Shown here: one piece after another, positions 45,014 to 52,143 of the stretch
Numbering within the stretch: position 1 is the stretch's first letter
Layout of the letters: each line of letters starts with the position of its first letter
Source: a virus
Virus record (IMG/VR): IMGVR_UViG_3300030451_003654
Location: 22,861-86,860 of that record
Strand: one strand, 5' to 3'
Length of the DNA stretch: 64,000 nucleotides
Program-made: the position numbers and the translations under genes
Notes under the pieces: generated by a model
The model's database searches: none
What the model was told of the DNA's origin: nothing
Seen by the model: the letters and a program-made list of their open reading frames with translations, nothing else

Positions 45014-45376
45014 TTATTCACCTTTAATTGTGTCCATAGTATTACTATGAGTATTATTTTCTGCTTCCATAGCCATTTGATGTCTATGTTGTGCTTCTTC
45101 TAAACCTCTTCGGTGTTCATATTCAGCAGGTACTTCTGTAATTTCATTAGCCTGTTCCGCTTCCCATGTTCTTAAAAGAGTATTAAATGCGGGTGCAGCA
45201 ATTCCACCAATAATAGCGATTAATGCAATAAACCCATCAAGATTCTGCAATACTACATCAGGCTTCATAATACCTGTATAAACAACTGCACCTGAAGCCA
45301 AAAGCCACAAATAAATAGCAGGTAAAACAGTTTTATTTACTAATTTGTCGTTAAATGTATTTTTATCTTTACCCAT
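45014..45376 (-). CDS. Two-span membrane protein, holin-like (120 aa)
   Basis: A 120-residue protein with membrane spans at about residues 18-36 (VLPAIYLWLLASGAVVYTG) and 48-66 (GFIALIAIIGGIAAPAFN). A charged, His-rich C-terminal tail follows (HRRGLEEAQHRHQMAMEAEN). This layout resembles class II holins, which form pores for release of enzymes or collapse of the membrane. CAGGTGATGTAAA precedes the ATG. No endolysin was recognised nearby, so the role in release is tentative. It overlaps the stop of the next gene region by no more than a few bases. Confidence 0.6.
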   Translation of the reverse strand: MGKDKNTFNDKLVNKTVLPAIYLWLLASGAVVYTGIMKPDVVLQNLDGFIALIAIIGGIAAPAFNTLLRTWEAEQANEITEVPAEYEHRRGLEEAQHRHQMAMEAENNTHSNTMDTIKGE

Positions 45377-45377
45377 T

Positions 45378-45623
45378 TTACATCACCTGTGTTCCAACCA
45401 TAATAGACGATACTATCCCTATTAATCCTAATATTACTTTCTTAATTAAATCAAACCCTTCCCCGATAATTTGGTTCTGTGCATCCATTGATGTTGCTAA
45501 CTCCGTTAATCTCGTACTTAACTCTAACTGATTATCCGCTAATTTATCTAAAAGTAATTCATGTCTATCAACCTTTGTTTCAATATTATCTAATCTAATA
45601 TCTTGAACATCGTCTTTAGCCAT
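45378..45623 (-). CDS. Coiled-coil protein with C-terminal membrane span, XhlA-like (81 aa)
   Basis: An 81-residue protein, read from ATG 45623 with TAGGTGAGTAATACA upstream. Residues about 5-50 form a coiled coil (IETKVDRHELLLDKLADNQL), and the C-terminal ~18 residues form a membrane span (VILGLIGIVSSIMVG). Such layouts are known from haemolysin XhlA-type proteins of lysis cassettes. It lies directly upstream of a two-span membrane gene. The two may form a release system. An alternative is a tail- or head-linked membrane anchor. Confidence 0.6.
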   Translation of the reverse strand: MAKDDVQDIRLDNIETKVDRHELLLDKLADNQLELSTRLTELATSMDAQNQIIGEGFDLIKKVILGLIGIVSSIMVGTQVM

Positions 45624-45627
45624 TGTA

Positions 45628-45927
45628 TTACTCACCTAAATCATAATAATAATCTTCTGACCTCATTGTATTAGGGTCAAAACTATCTATTTTATCTGAA
45701 TGCCAACCAAATAAATAATTTCTAATTGCTCTTGGTTTTTGACTCATTCCTAATACTCCTAACTTTTTTAGAACATGTTGATTAACATCTCTTACAGAAG
45801 TTTTACCATCTACTGATGACATAAATTCATCAATAACATCTCTAACATTTTTAGGTGGTACAGGTTTCTTTCTCTTTAATATATTTGCTTCTTCCATATC
45901 TGTTTTTAATATTTCTTTCCAACTCAT
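45628..45927 (-). CDS. Tagged small protein, unknown (99 aa, MSWKEILK)
   Basis: A 99-residue protein starting MSWKEILKTD, followed by a basic Pro-rich linker (ILKRKKPVPPKN) and a helical domain (VRDVIDEFMSSVDGKTSVRD, LKKLGVLGMSQKPRAIRNYL) that could be a small winged helix. It overlaps the preceding zinc-finger gene by four bases, with GGAGAGATTAAC upstream of its ATG. The tag and the domain are joined by the linker, as in other members of the cluster. Function unknown. Confidence 0.65.
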   Translation of the reverse strand: MSWKEILKTDMEEANILKRKKPVPPKNVRDVIDEFMSSVDGKTSVRDVNQHVLKKLGVLGMSQKPRAIRNYLFGWHSDKIDSFDPNTMRSEDYYYDLGE

Positions 45928-46586
45928 GTTAATCTCTCCGCTACACTATCTCTAATCTCAGTCCATACTTCAGGATATTTTTCTATTAAAACTTTTTGTA
46001 TAATTTCAACTTGTTGAACAACAACAGTTTCCTCTCTTTTATGAACCAATTGTCCTTTAAATTCTAACATATACTTTAGAGATTCTCTAATTTCTTTTGC
46101 TAATTTTGTTAATGAATCAATTTGTTTTGTGCCTAAATCAGTATTTTCTAATAACTCATTTACTTTATTTTGTAATGTAGTTACATTTCCTGATAATATA
46201 TCTATTTCGTTTAAATCCATTCTCGCTACCTCCATAGCACCGTGTTGTTGTACAATTGGTTTCAAATGTTTTTTCATATGTAATTGTACTTGGGCTTCTG
46301 AACATGATAACATTTCAGCAACTTCTGATATTTTTAATTCTCCTTCGGCTATTCTAATTTCTATTTCGGCTCTATTAGAATGTGTACATAGTGGACAAGA
46401 TGGGTTTGAGTTATCATGATAACTACCTAAATGGTTTTGCATGTGCTTTTTAGAAGTACCTGCCCACCAATTATTTTGTTTATCTAATTCATCACAAGTA
46501 ATATTTCCAGCAAGAATATCCTCTTCTAAACCATCACGGTCTTCGTGTTGGCATAATTTACAAGACTTTCTTACCTTTCTTGTCAT
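45924..46586 (-). CDS. Zinc-finger/HTH DNA-binding protein, possible small terminase
   Basis: A 220-residue protein. Two Cys/His clusters (SCKLCQHEDRDGLEEDI with a downstream HMQNH, and CPLCTHSNRAEIE with a downstream HMKKH) surround short helix-turn-helix-like segments (ITCDELDKQNNWW, LKISEVAEMLSCSEAQVQL). The second half is a coiled coil (NEIDILSGNVTTLQNKVNEL). DNA-binding N-terminus plus oligomerising helix fits a terminase small subunit, which recognises packaging sites, and TerL lies seven kilobases downstream in the same array. A transcription regulator is the alternative. It does not have the tag. Confidence 0.55.
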   Translation of the reverse strand: MTRKVRKSCKLCQHEDRDGLEEDILAGNITCDELDKQNNWWAGTSKKHMQNHLGSYHDNSNPSCPLCTHSNRAEIEIRIAEGELKISEVAEMLSCSEAQVQLHMKKHLKPIVQQHGAMEVARMDLNEIDILSGNVTTLQNKVNELLENTDLGTKQIDSLTKLAKEIRESLKYMLEFKGQLVHKREETVVVQQVEIIQKVLIEKYPEVWTEIRDSVAERLT

Positions 46587-46590
46587 AAAA

Positions 46591-46779
46591 TCAATCCCTT
46601 GCTAAGAAAGCACTATTACCGCCCTTTCTACTTTTACTTCTCTTCTGTGGTATCTTTTTATTTTCTTCTGCTAATTGTCTAAAATCTTCAGCCGTCAATG
46701 AACCATCTTTATTTTTATCAAGATGCTTCTTCTGTTTATCAGTCAATTTTTTATTTTTAATTACAGTCCACCATTTCAT
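46591..46779 (-). CDS. Tagged EF-hand protein (62 aa, MKWWTVIK)
   Basis: A 62-residue protein, read from ATG 46779, which has AAGGTGATAAT upstream. The N-terminus MKWWTVIKNK is a divergent tag. Residues about 18-40 form an EF-hand-like calcium site: a helix, then DKNKDGSLTAEDF with loop ligands Asp, Asn, Asp, Ser and Glu/Asp. The basic Ser-rich tail (KKIPQKRSKSRKGGNS) could bind DNA. If the tag targets the capsid, this would be a calcium-binding internal protein. A single EF-hand is weak evidence of Ca binding, so confidence in function is low. Confidence 0.6.
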   Translation of the reverse strand: MKWWTVIKNKKLTDKQKKHLDKNKDGSLTAEDFRQLAEENKKIPQKRSKSRKGGNSAFLARD

Positions 46780-46783
46780 ATTA

Positions 46784-48049
46784 TCACCTTCTAAATCCAA
46801 CGCAACCACTATATTGTTTTTTAGGGCATTGCTTTGCTAATTTAATGGGAATATCACTACTTCCTAATTGTTTTGCTAAAGGACAATCAGGTTTAAAACA
46901 CCTACTCTTCTTTTGTAAAATTTCTTCTAATGATGAAACTTGACTACCAAATTTTTCTACTTGCAATTCACCTTGTTGTTTTAAAATTAATCCAGGTTTT
47001 GCTATACCTTCTTTTGCTTTCGGGGTTTCAAACTCATTTATTTCTTGTCCTAACACATTTAACACCTCTTTAATTGTTTTATTTAATGCAATATTATTTC
47101 TTGGAAATCTTAATTGAATATTTTTAATCTTTTCAATACCTTCAACTCTATCATAACCTTTTGCAAAATTTAATAATTGTGCTTCTTCAGCATTTCTAAT
47201 TGCATAAGATTCATTTGTAAATGCAGCATTTAATCTATCTTTCATAGGTGCTCTTGATTTACCTGCTGGATAGATACTTCTATTATTCAAAACTTCTATT
47301 ACCTTTTCTTGTACGCTTTTAATTTGGGCTAACTGTCTTGGACCTGCTGAATTATTAAATACTGCAATTCTGTTTCCATCACCCATTTTAATTTTATCTA
47401 CACCTTTTAGTGCTTTTCTTGCAATTGCTAACAAACCATTCTTACCGTATTCAGTTTCACCTTCACCTGTAATTGCTTGCCATAGTGGAGGTTTTGCTTT
47501 ACCTTTCTTTTCGTTATACCAATCAGAATTTGTTTGTGCAAATTGCCCTTTGAAACCCTGTTTATTTTCTTTCATATAGGTTACATATTCATTATATGCT
47601 TCTGTTCTATAATGTCCAAATACTTGTCCTCTTTCTACGATAGGGTCATCATCAGTTTCAGTAAAATCAATAACGGTAGTAAAGGGAATATTTCTTGGAT
47701 TCCATTTAGGATTTTGTAAAACTGCTAATAAATCTTCAATATCTTCTTCTAACTTATTTCTGTGTTCTGTTTCTATAACATCTCCATCAAAAATTTCTGT
47801 TAATGATTCTAATAAAGCACCTAAACCTTCTGTGCTTCTTGCTTGGTCTCTCGCATAAGTAGCATCACCGTGATTTAATACTGTATCTAAAACAGTATCG
47901 GGTTTTGCTTCTCCAACTTTACCTCCAACAATTCCCCATTCTGTACCTTTATTCCATCTTTTTTTCCATGAATTAAAAGCACCTTTAATCTCACCAATGT
48001 TTAAGCCCTGCTCAACATTATCAAAATCTGTACCTTCAAATTTACTCAT
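46784..48049 (-). CDS. Unknown protein with Cys-rich C-terminus (421 aa)
   Basis: A 421-residue protein. It lacks the tag: it begins MSKFEGTDFDNVEQGLNIG. Residues 1-380 are helical with conserved-looking charged segments. The C-terminal ~40 residues hold four cysteines in pairs (CFKPDCPLAK, then CPKKQYSGC) that could bind zinc. It lies between two tagged genes and shares its first base with the next upstream gene. Function not recognised. Confidence 0.65.
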   Translation of the reverse strand: MSKFEGTDFDNVEQGLNIGEIKGAFNSWKKRWNKGTEWGIVGGKVGEAKPDTVLDTVLNHGDATYARDQARSTEGLGALLESLTEIFDGDVIETEHRNKLEEDIEDLLAVLQNPKWNPRNIPFTTVIDFTETDDDPIVERGQVFGHYRTEAYNEYVTYMKENKQGFKGQFAQTNSDWYNEKKGKAKPPLWQAITGEGETEYGKNGLLAIARKALKGVDKIKMGDGNRIAVFNNSAGPRQLAQIKSVQEKVIEVLNNRSIYPAGKSRAPMKDRLNAAFTNESYAIRNAEEAQLLNFAKGYDRVEGIEKIKNIQLRFPRNNIALNKTIKEVLNVLGQEINEFETPKAKEGIAKPGLILKQQGELQVEKFGSQVSSLEEILQKKSRCFKPDCPLAKQLGSSDIPIKLAKQCPKKQYSGCVGFRR

Positions 48050-49365
48050 TAATCATCACAACCGCAAGGTGTAGTTTTATCATTACATCTTTCACAAGGA
48101 GGTTTTTCACCATACATTATATTTGCTTCAGCAGGTCTAAAGCCCGCATTTGTTGTCATTCCTATTCCTGCTCTTTTAGATAATAAATCACGCCAACCGA
48201 ATTCTCCTGTATATTGGTCGTTAGATTTAAATTCTTCTTCAAACTTTCGTCTTTCTTCATCTGTCATTTCTCCTGCTTGTACTTGTGGTCTATCTCTTAT
48301 TTCTTGTGCTTGTTCTTCTGTTAGTTGGTCTGATACTTCAGGATTACTTTCAGCACTTTCTTGAAATTGTACTAATCTAATTTGAAATGCAAAACCTACA
48401 TTTCCTGTAAATTTCTTAACTAATTCTGTCATTTCAGACTTGGCATAAAGATTTTGTAAATTGTTTTTAACATTTCTTCTAACTTCGTTATTATTAATGT
48501 CGGCTTGTCCATCTCCGTCTAAATCAAAAATACTTTCTTCAGCATCATTAATTACATCATCTAAATATTCATCAACATTGTTAATTAAATTCTTAACATC
48601 CTTTTCAATCCTACTACCTAACGCTGTCCATTGGTCGTCAATAAATGATTGAGGTGGGTCAGCCATAAAATCAATTTCTTCCTCATCATCTTCATCTTCA
48701 TCTTCTCTATAAGATTCTTTGTCAAATAAATGTTGTTGTTTTGTATATGATGCATCAAATATTGCAGACATCATTTCTTCTGTAAATTTAAGTCCTGCAT
48801 CCACCATTCTATTATATCCTGATGAACCCATAATTCCTTGAATACTTCTTTCTGAATCTACAAATGATGCAGGAGGTGGACCTGTACCTCTATCTTTAGT
48901 AAGACTTGTTAAATAACCTTCAAGCATACCTTCAATATTCATCATAGCAATTTCCATACCAATACTTTGAATGTTTTTAGATGCCTTTGATTTCTTTTTA
49001 TCTATTCTTGCAAATCCTGGATTTTCAGGGTCTAAATTAATTGATGATTGTCCAAAAGCACCAACCTTACCTAAATATTCATCAAAGGTATTCATTATGG
49101 TTCTAAACCAATTTACAAGACCCACCTTTTGTAGTCTTATTTCATCAGGTAAAGGTTCATCAGGATTTTCTTCTCTAAAGTCAGCAACATTTTGTCTAAT
49201 ATTACCATCTTTATCTCTAATTATAGATTGTTTATCTCTTCTGAATGGCTTTTGTTTAAACCCATAACCGTCAATAAATACTGAACCATCGGGTTTTTGA
49301 AATCTATCACCGAGTTTGATTTTGCGTTTATCATCATCATCTTTTAGTATATTTCTCCAACTCAT
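48049..49365 (-). CDS. Tagged protein with calcium-binding-like loop (438 aa, MSWRNILK)
   Basis: A 438-residue protein starting MSWRNILKDDDDK. An Asp/Glu-rich helical body follows. Around residue 245 there is DLDGDGQADINNNEV, the pattern of an EF-hand or dockerin-type Ca loop. The end is Cys-rich (CERCNDKTTPCGC), possibly a zinc site. AAGGAGGAACGAAGA, within the preceding small gene, is its ribosome-binding site. As with its neighbours, tag, linker, body and a metal-binding end are arranged in that order. Role unknown. Confidence 0.7.
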   Translation of the reverse strand: MSWRNILKDDDDKRKIKLGDRFQKPDGSVFIDGYGFKQKPFRRDKQSIIRDKDGNIRQNVADFREENPDEPLPDEIRLQKVGLVNWFRTIMNTFDEYLGKVGAFGQSSINLDPENPGFARIDKKKSKASKNIQSIGMEIAMMNIEGMLEGYLTSLTKDRGTGPPPASFVDSERSIQGIMGSSGYNRMVDAGLKFTEEMMSAIFDASYTKQQHLFDKESYREDEDEDDEEEIDFMADPPQSFIDDQWTALGSRIEKDVKNLINNVDEYLDDVINDAEESIFDLDGDGQADINNNEVRRNVKNNLQNLYAKSEMTELVKKFTGNVGFAFQIRLVQFQESAESNPEVSDQLTEEQAQEIRDRPQVQAGEMTDEERRKFEEEFKSNDQYTGEFGWRDLLSKRAGIGMTTNAGFRPAEANIMYGEKPPCERCNDKTTPCGCDD

Positions 49366-49517
49366 TCTTCGTTCCTCCTTAGAGCCTTAACTAAAGAATC
49401 AATGACATCTAAGGGCATACCTAACTTTTTACCTTCTTTGGTGAATGCTTTTAATGCTGTTTCCCAATCAGTAATATCTTCTTCGGTAATGCTCTTTAGA
49501 TACTTTTCCCATGTCAT
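49362..49517 (-). CDS. Small tagged protein (51 aa, MTWEKYLK)
   Basis: A 51-residue ORF starting MTWEKYLKSITEED, with TAATG overlap at its start (49517) and a TGA overlapping the start of the next gene (49362-49364). Both junctions are of the kind used throughout this cluster. The sequence ends MPLDVIDSLVKALRRNEE and is entirely helical. The tag plus tight overlaps make it a real gene despite its length. Confidence 0.75.
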   Translation of the reverse strand: MTWEKYLKSITEEDITDWETALKAFTKEGKKLGMPLDVIDSLVKALRRNEE

Positions 49518-49768
49518 TATTGTAACTCTCCCTTCTGAATCATTTGTTTAAATAACATTTCTACACTCTTACTAAATTTTGTAAAATCTTCAAGAATATC
49601 CTTAGCCTCATCAACATCAAAAGGCATATTAGTTGATGCAGGGTCATCTCCAAAAGATTCTCTTGCTAACGCTTCCATTTCTTCTATATTGTCCTTCAGT
49701 CTTGCTATAAAATCAACAATACTGTTAAGTCCTGTATATTGTTTTTGTAAGGTATCTTCCCATGACAT
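49517..49768 (-). CDS. Tagged helical protein (83 aa, MSWEDTLQ)
   Basis: An 83-residue protein starting MSWEDTLQKQYTG. The body is a helical hairpin with many acidic residues (IARLKDNIEEMEALARESFG, KDILEDFTKFSKSVEMLFKQ). In the tag, ILK is replaced by TLQ. AAAGGCGAT lies three bases before the ATG, and a TATA-like box lies ~37 bases upstream, so this is likely the first gene of a sub-operon. Unknown function. Confidence 0.7.
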   Translation of the reverse strand: MSWEDTLQKQYTGLNSIVDFIARLKDNIEEMEALARESFGDDPASTNMPFDVDEAKDILEDFTKFSKSVEMLFKQMIQKGELQ

Positions 49769-49799
49769 GTAATCGCCTTTGAATACTTTATTTTTTTAC

Positions 49800-49811
49800 T
49801 ACTATATATTA
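49800..49811 (-). promoter_or_regulatory. TATA-like promoter in 54-base gap
   Basis: The - strand reads TTAATATATAGTAGTAA, with the TATA core near 49810-49802. A transcript starting ~26 bases downstream would begin near 49779 and have an 11-base leader containing AAAGGCGAT before ATG 49768. The gap is one of very few non-coding stretches in the late array. Confidence 0.55.
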
Positions 49812-49822
49812 ATTACTTAAGA

Positions 49823-50875
49823 TTAGGGTCTATACTTAAGCGCATCATCAAAATTATTTGTAACCCACTCATCAGCAATATCTACTATTTTTTCCATCAT
49901 ATATTCAGCCTGTATATCAAAATGGTCTATATCGGCTCTAATTCTATCTTTCCACTCTTGAGGATAATTAGAATATTTTACAATATTAGTTTTTTTAAAT
50001 CCCGCTAATAATTGTAGTCCGTAATTAGGTATTTTATCTCCTGAAGCCTTTAAAGCATTACTATCATATGTATTTAATTTGTGTGCAACTCCAGCACTCC
50101 AAAAATCAAGCGATGGAATAAATGATTCCCATCCTTTAGAATGTATTAACCATAATAATCTACAAGCATCCTTTCTTGATATATTTTCAGATTTAGTATA
50201 AATAAAATCTACTATAAAAATTTGCATAGTTTGGTAATTTGTTCTATCATTAGGTATAAATTCCATACTACTATCAACTAATTTAGACATATGACTTCCT
50301 TTAAATTTATTACCTACTCTCCTTCCACTAAAATTATAACTAAAATCAGCAGTACTAAAATCATATTTTCCTCCTTCATCAGGATAAAAACTAAAAGCAT
50401 TATATTGTTTAACAAAACTTTCAATTACATCTGTTATTCTACTATAATATTCTAAACAATCATCGTTTGGTTCTTCTTCAGGAACAGGCTCATCTTCTTC
50501 ATCTTCTTCCTCATCAGGTAATTGTTCTGTATCAGTTAATAGTTTTGTTCTTGCTTGAGTTACTGTTTCGGCTTTTCTAATATGTGAAGTGACTTTACCA
50601 ATCACTTTATTTGCTAAACCTGAATTAGATATAATTCTATTACCTATTGATGTAAGCCAAGTTTCAAGCCTAACATTAACCCATGAAGATATATCTTGCG
50701 GTCTAATATCAGTTTGCTTAAGATTTTCTACAAATTTATTTTTTATATCCATATCTGTTACATAAAATTTAGAGCCTTCAGGTAATTCTTTAACTGCGTC
50801 TAATAAAGCATTTTTAAACTCTTGAAAATAAATGCTATGTAATTTTCTTTTCTTTAGAATAGTATTCCAACTCAT
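49823..50875 (-). CDS. Tagged protein of the PLPD paralog family (350 aa, MSWNTILK)
   Basis: A 350-residue protein starting MSWNTILKKRK. Unlike its relatives, an extra domain of about 90 residues follows the tag. Residues about 107-145 hold a divergent copy of the family signature (ARTKLLTDTEQLPDEEED, then DDCLEYY), followed by the variable family domain (VIESFVKQYNAFSFYPDEGG and onward). The family is otherwise found at 55.4-59.7 kb, so this is an outlying member about 5 kb away. Function unknown; see the paralog finding. Confidence 0.65.
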   Translation of the reverse strand: MSWNTILKKRKLHSIYFQEFKNALLDAVKELPEGSKFYVTDMDIKNKFVENLKQTDIRPQDISSWVNVRLETWLTSIGNRIISNSGLANKVIGKVTSHIRKAETVTQARTKLLTDTEQLPDEEEDEEDEPVPEEEPNDDCLEYYSRITDVIESFVKQYNAFSFYPDEGGKYDFSTADFSYNFSGRRVGNKFKGSHMSKLVDSSMEFIPNDRTNYQTMQIFIVDFIYTKSENISRKDACRLLWLIHSKGWESFIPSLDFWSAGVAHKLNTYDSNALKASGDKIPNYGLQLLAGFKKTNIVKYSNYPQEWKDRIRADIDHFDIQAEYMMEKIVDIADEWVTNNFDDALKYRP

Positions 50876-51183
50876 TGTACCACTATCCTATTAATTAAAT
50901 CTTTAAGGTCAGATATTCTAATATGATATGTTCCTCTTGAATCAGGTATAGCCATTTGATACCAATACCTTTGGTTTTCTTGTAAATTCATAAACCAATA
51001 ATACATAAACTGTGGGTCAAGTTGGTCGGTAGCAATAATTTTAATTCCTATATATTGAGGCTTAAATTCCTTAACAGGCTTACCTACCGTGTTTGCATCA
51101 TGTACTCTAATAAGCCAAAAGTCGGCATCTTGCATATTAGTACCAACTTTAATTAATTCAGACTTGAGTATTTCTTCCCACAT
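50872..51183 (-). CDS. Small tagged protein (103 aa, MWEEILK)
   Basis: A 103-residue protein starting MWEEILKSELIKVG. The body (FWLIRVHDANTVGKPV, DPQFMYYWFMNLQENQRYWY, RGTYHIRISDLKDLIN) looks like a compact alpha/beta domain with many aromatic residues. It slightly resembles target-recognition regions of type I restriction specificity subunits, a comparison I cannot confirm. It overlaps the next gene by four bases. Unknown function. Confidence 0.65.
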   Translation of the reverse strand: MWEEILKSELIKVGTNMQDADFWLIRVHDANTVGKPVKEFKPQYIGIKIIATDQLDPQFMYYWFMNLQENQRYWYQMAIPDSRGTYHIRISDLKDLINRIVVQ

Positions 51184-51187
51184 ATTA

Positions 51188-51298
51188 TCATCTCTTTCTC
51201 GGATAGTTTGGTTTATTAGGTCTTTTCTTTTCAGATTTTTGACTTGGCTCTCCCTTCTTTCTTTTTATCGGTTTTCTAACTTTATTTTTATTTGGCAA
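51188..51298 (-). CDS. Short basic peptide gene with TTG start (36 aa)
   Basis: The 36-codon frame runs from TTG 51298 (directly after the stop of the previous small gene, with GGTGAT upstream) to TGA 51188-51190, two... four bases before the next start ATG 51183. It would encode a very basic peptide (PNKNKVRKPIKRKKGEPSQ and onward, about 40 percent Lys/Arg). Lacking the tag, it may be a DNA-condensing peptide. Non-ATG starts also appear at 52142 and 53187. Support is moderate: position, ribosome-binding site and composition. Confidence 0.45.
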   Translation of the reverse strand: MPNKNKVRKPIKRKKGEPSQKSEKKRPNKPNYPRKR

Positions 51299-51418
51299 TC
51301 AATCACCATCTACTTTCATTGCTTCAGGCTTACCATGTTTAACCCAACATTCATAGCAAAACCCAAATGGGTAAGTACCTTCAGTACTATAACAATGACC
51401 GCAAAATACAAAATTCAT
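51299..51418 (-). CDS. Small zinc-ribbon protein (39 aa)
   Basis: A 39-residue ORF starting MNFVFCGHCYSTEGTYPFG, with CGHC ... CYEC (C-x2-C twice), the pattern of a small zinc ribbon, and an extra His. It overlaps the previous gene's stop region by four bases and has its stop directly before the TTG start of the next. It may stabilise nucleic acid or bind protein. It lacks the tag. Confidence 0.6.
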   Translation of the reverse strand: MNFVFCGHCYSTEGTYPFGFCYECWVKHGKPEAMKVDGD

Positions 51419-51732
51419 TTTTTACGCCTCTTAGTTTTTCTTTTTTGTTGGTTAATAAAAGTCCTATAAATACCTGCCGCAGTTTTTTTACCCATTTCTC
51501 TTGCTCTTTGTTCCATAGCAATAGCCGCTTGAGTTTTATGTGCGTGTGTTCTTTTACTTCTTTTTATTTTTGCAACTGAGCGTTTTGCATCTTTTACAGT
51601 TTTAAATCCTAAACCGTGTATTGTACCTTTAGGATTTTCATCTGTATATAAATCTGAATGTTTTTTAGAATTAGCAGGTTGCCCTTTTTTTCTTGGGATT
51701 CTTTTTGCTTTGAGAATATCCTGCCAACTCAT
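51415..51732 (-). CDS. Tagged basic DNA-binding-like protein (105 aa, MSWQDILK)
   Basis: A 105-residue protein starting MSWQDILKAKRIPRKKGQ. The rest (KHSDLYTDENPKGTIHGLGF, DAKRSVAKIKRSKRTHAHKT, AIAMEQRAREMGKKTAAGIY) matches a small basic domain I recall from many marine phage and giant virus proteins, of unknown function. Its composition (about 25 percent Lys/Arg) suggests nucleic-acid binding. If packaged through its tag, it could compact viral DNA. It shares a base with the next gene (TAATG). Confidence 0.7.
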   Translation of the reverse strand: MSWQDILKAKRIPRKKGQPANSKKHSDLYTDENPKGTIHGLGFKTVKDAKRSVAKIKRSKRTHAHKTQAAIAMEQRAREMGKKTAAGIYRTFINQQKRKTKRRKK

Positions 51733-52142
51733 TATTTTTCCCTCTTTTCACGATTCTCTTTAATTTCTTGGTTTCTTTTCCTATCTCTTTCTTTTCTTCT
51801 TTCTCTAACTTCAGGTCTTTGGGAGTATTCCTTATCATATGCAACTTTTTTTTCTTTAACATCAGGTCTTCGGATGTATTCTCTTCTTCTTTCTTTAACT
51901 GATTTTTTCCATAGTTCTTCTAAATTGTCAATTAATTCTTGATACCTTTTTCCTTCAGCAAAACTTAATAGTCTATAAAATTCTTGTTCAGTAATGTTAT
52001 TTATAAAATTTCCATAACTTACTGCTTGCATAAGACCTTTTGACGCTTTAATGTTTTTACTATCTTCTCTTGTAATGCCAAATACATCTGCTAAAAAGAA
52101 TTGAAGGTCGTTAATAGACTTAAGAATATCTTTCCATGAAAT
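51732..52142 (-). CDS. Tagged protein with ATT start (136 aa, (M)SWKDILK)
   Basis: A 136-residue protein if read from ATT 52142: (M)SWKDILKSINDLQF. The upstream GGAGGGGTTAAT gives an ideal Shine-Dalgarno spacing to this ATT, and the tag would be intact. The only upstream ATG (52178) would place 12 extra residues in front of the tag, overlap the previous gene by 35 bases and has no ribosome-binding site. The protein is helical (AVSYGNFINNITEQEFYRLL) with a very basic Arg/Lys-rich end (RPEVRERRKERDRKRNQEIK). The ATT start is an inference. Confidence 0.7.
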   Translation of the reverse strand: MSWKDILKSINDLQFFLADVFGITREDSKNIKASKGLMQAVSYGNFINNITEQEFYRLLSFAEGKRYQELIDNLEELWKKSVKERRREYIRRPDVKEKKVAYDKEYSQRPEVRERRKERDRKRNQEIKENREKREK

Positions 52143-52143
52143 A

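Noticed and set aside
50872-51183. Type I restriction specificity subunit fragment
   Set aside because: The aromatic helix only loosely resembles the conserved region of such subunits, the length is far too short, and the protein has an intact tag and tight gene overlaps.
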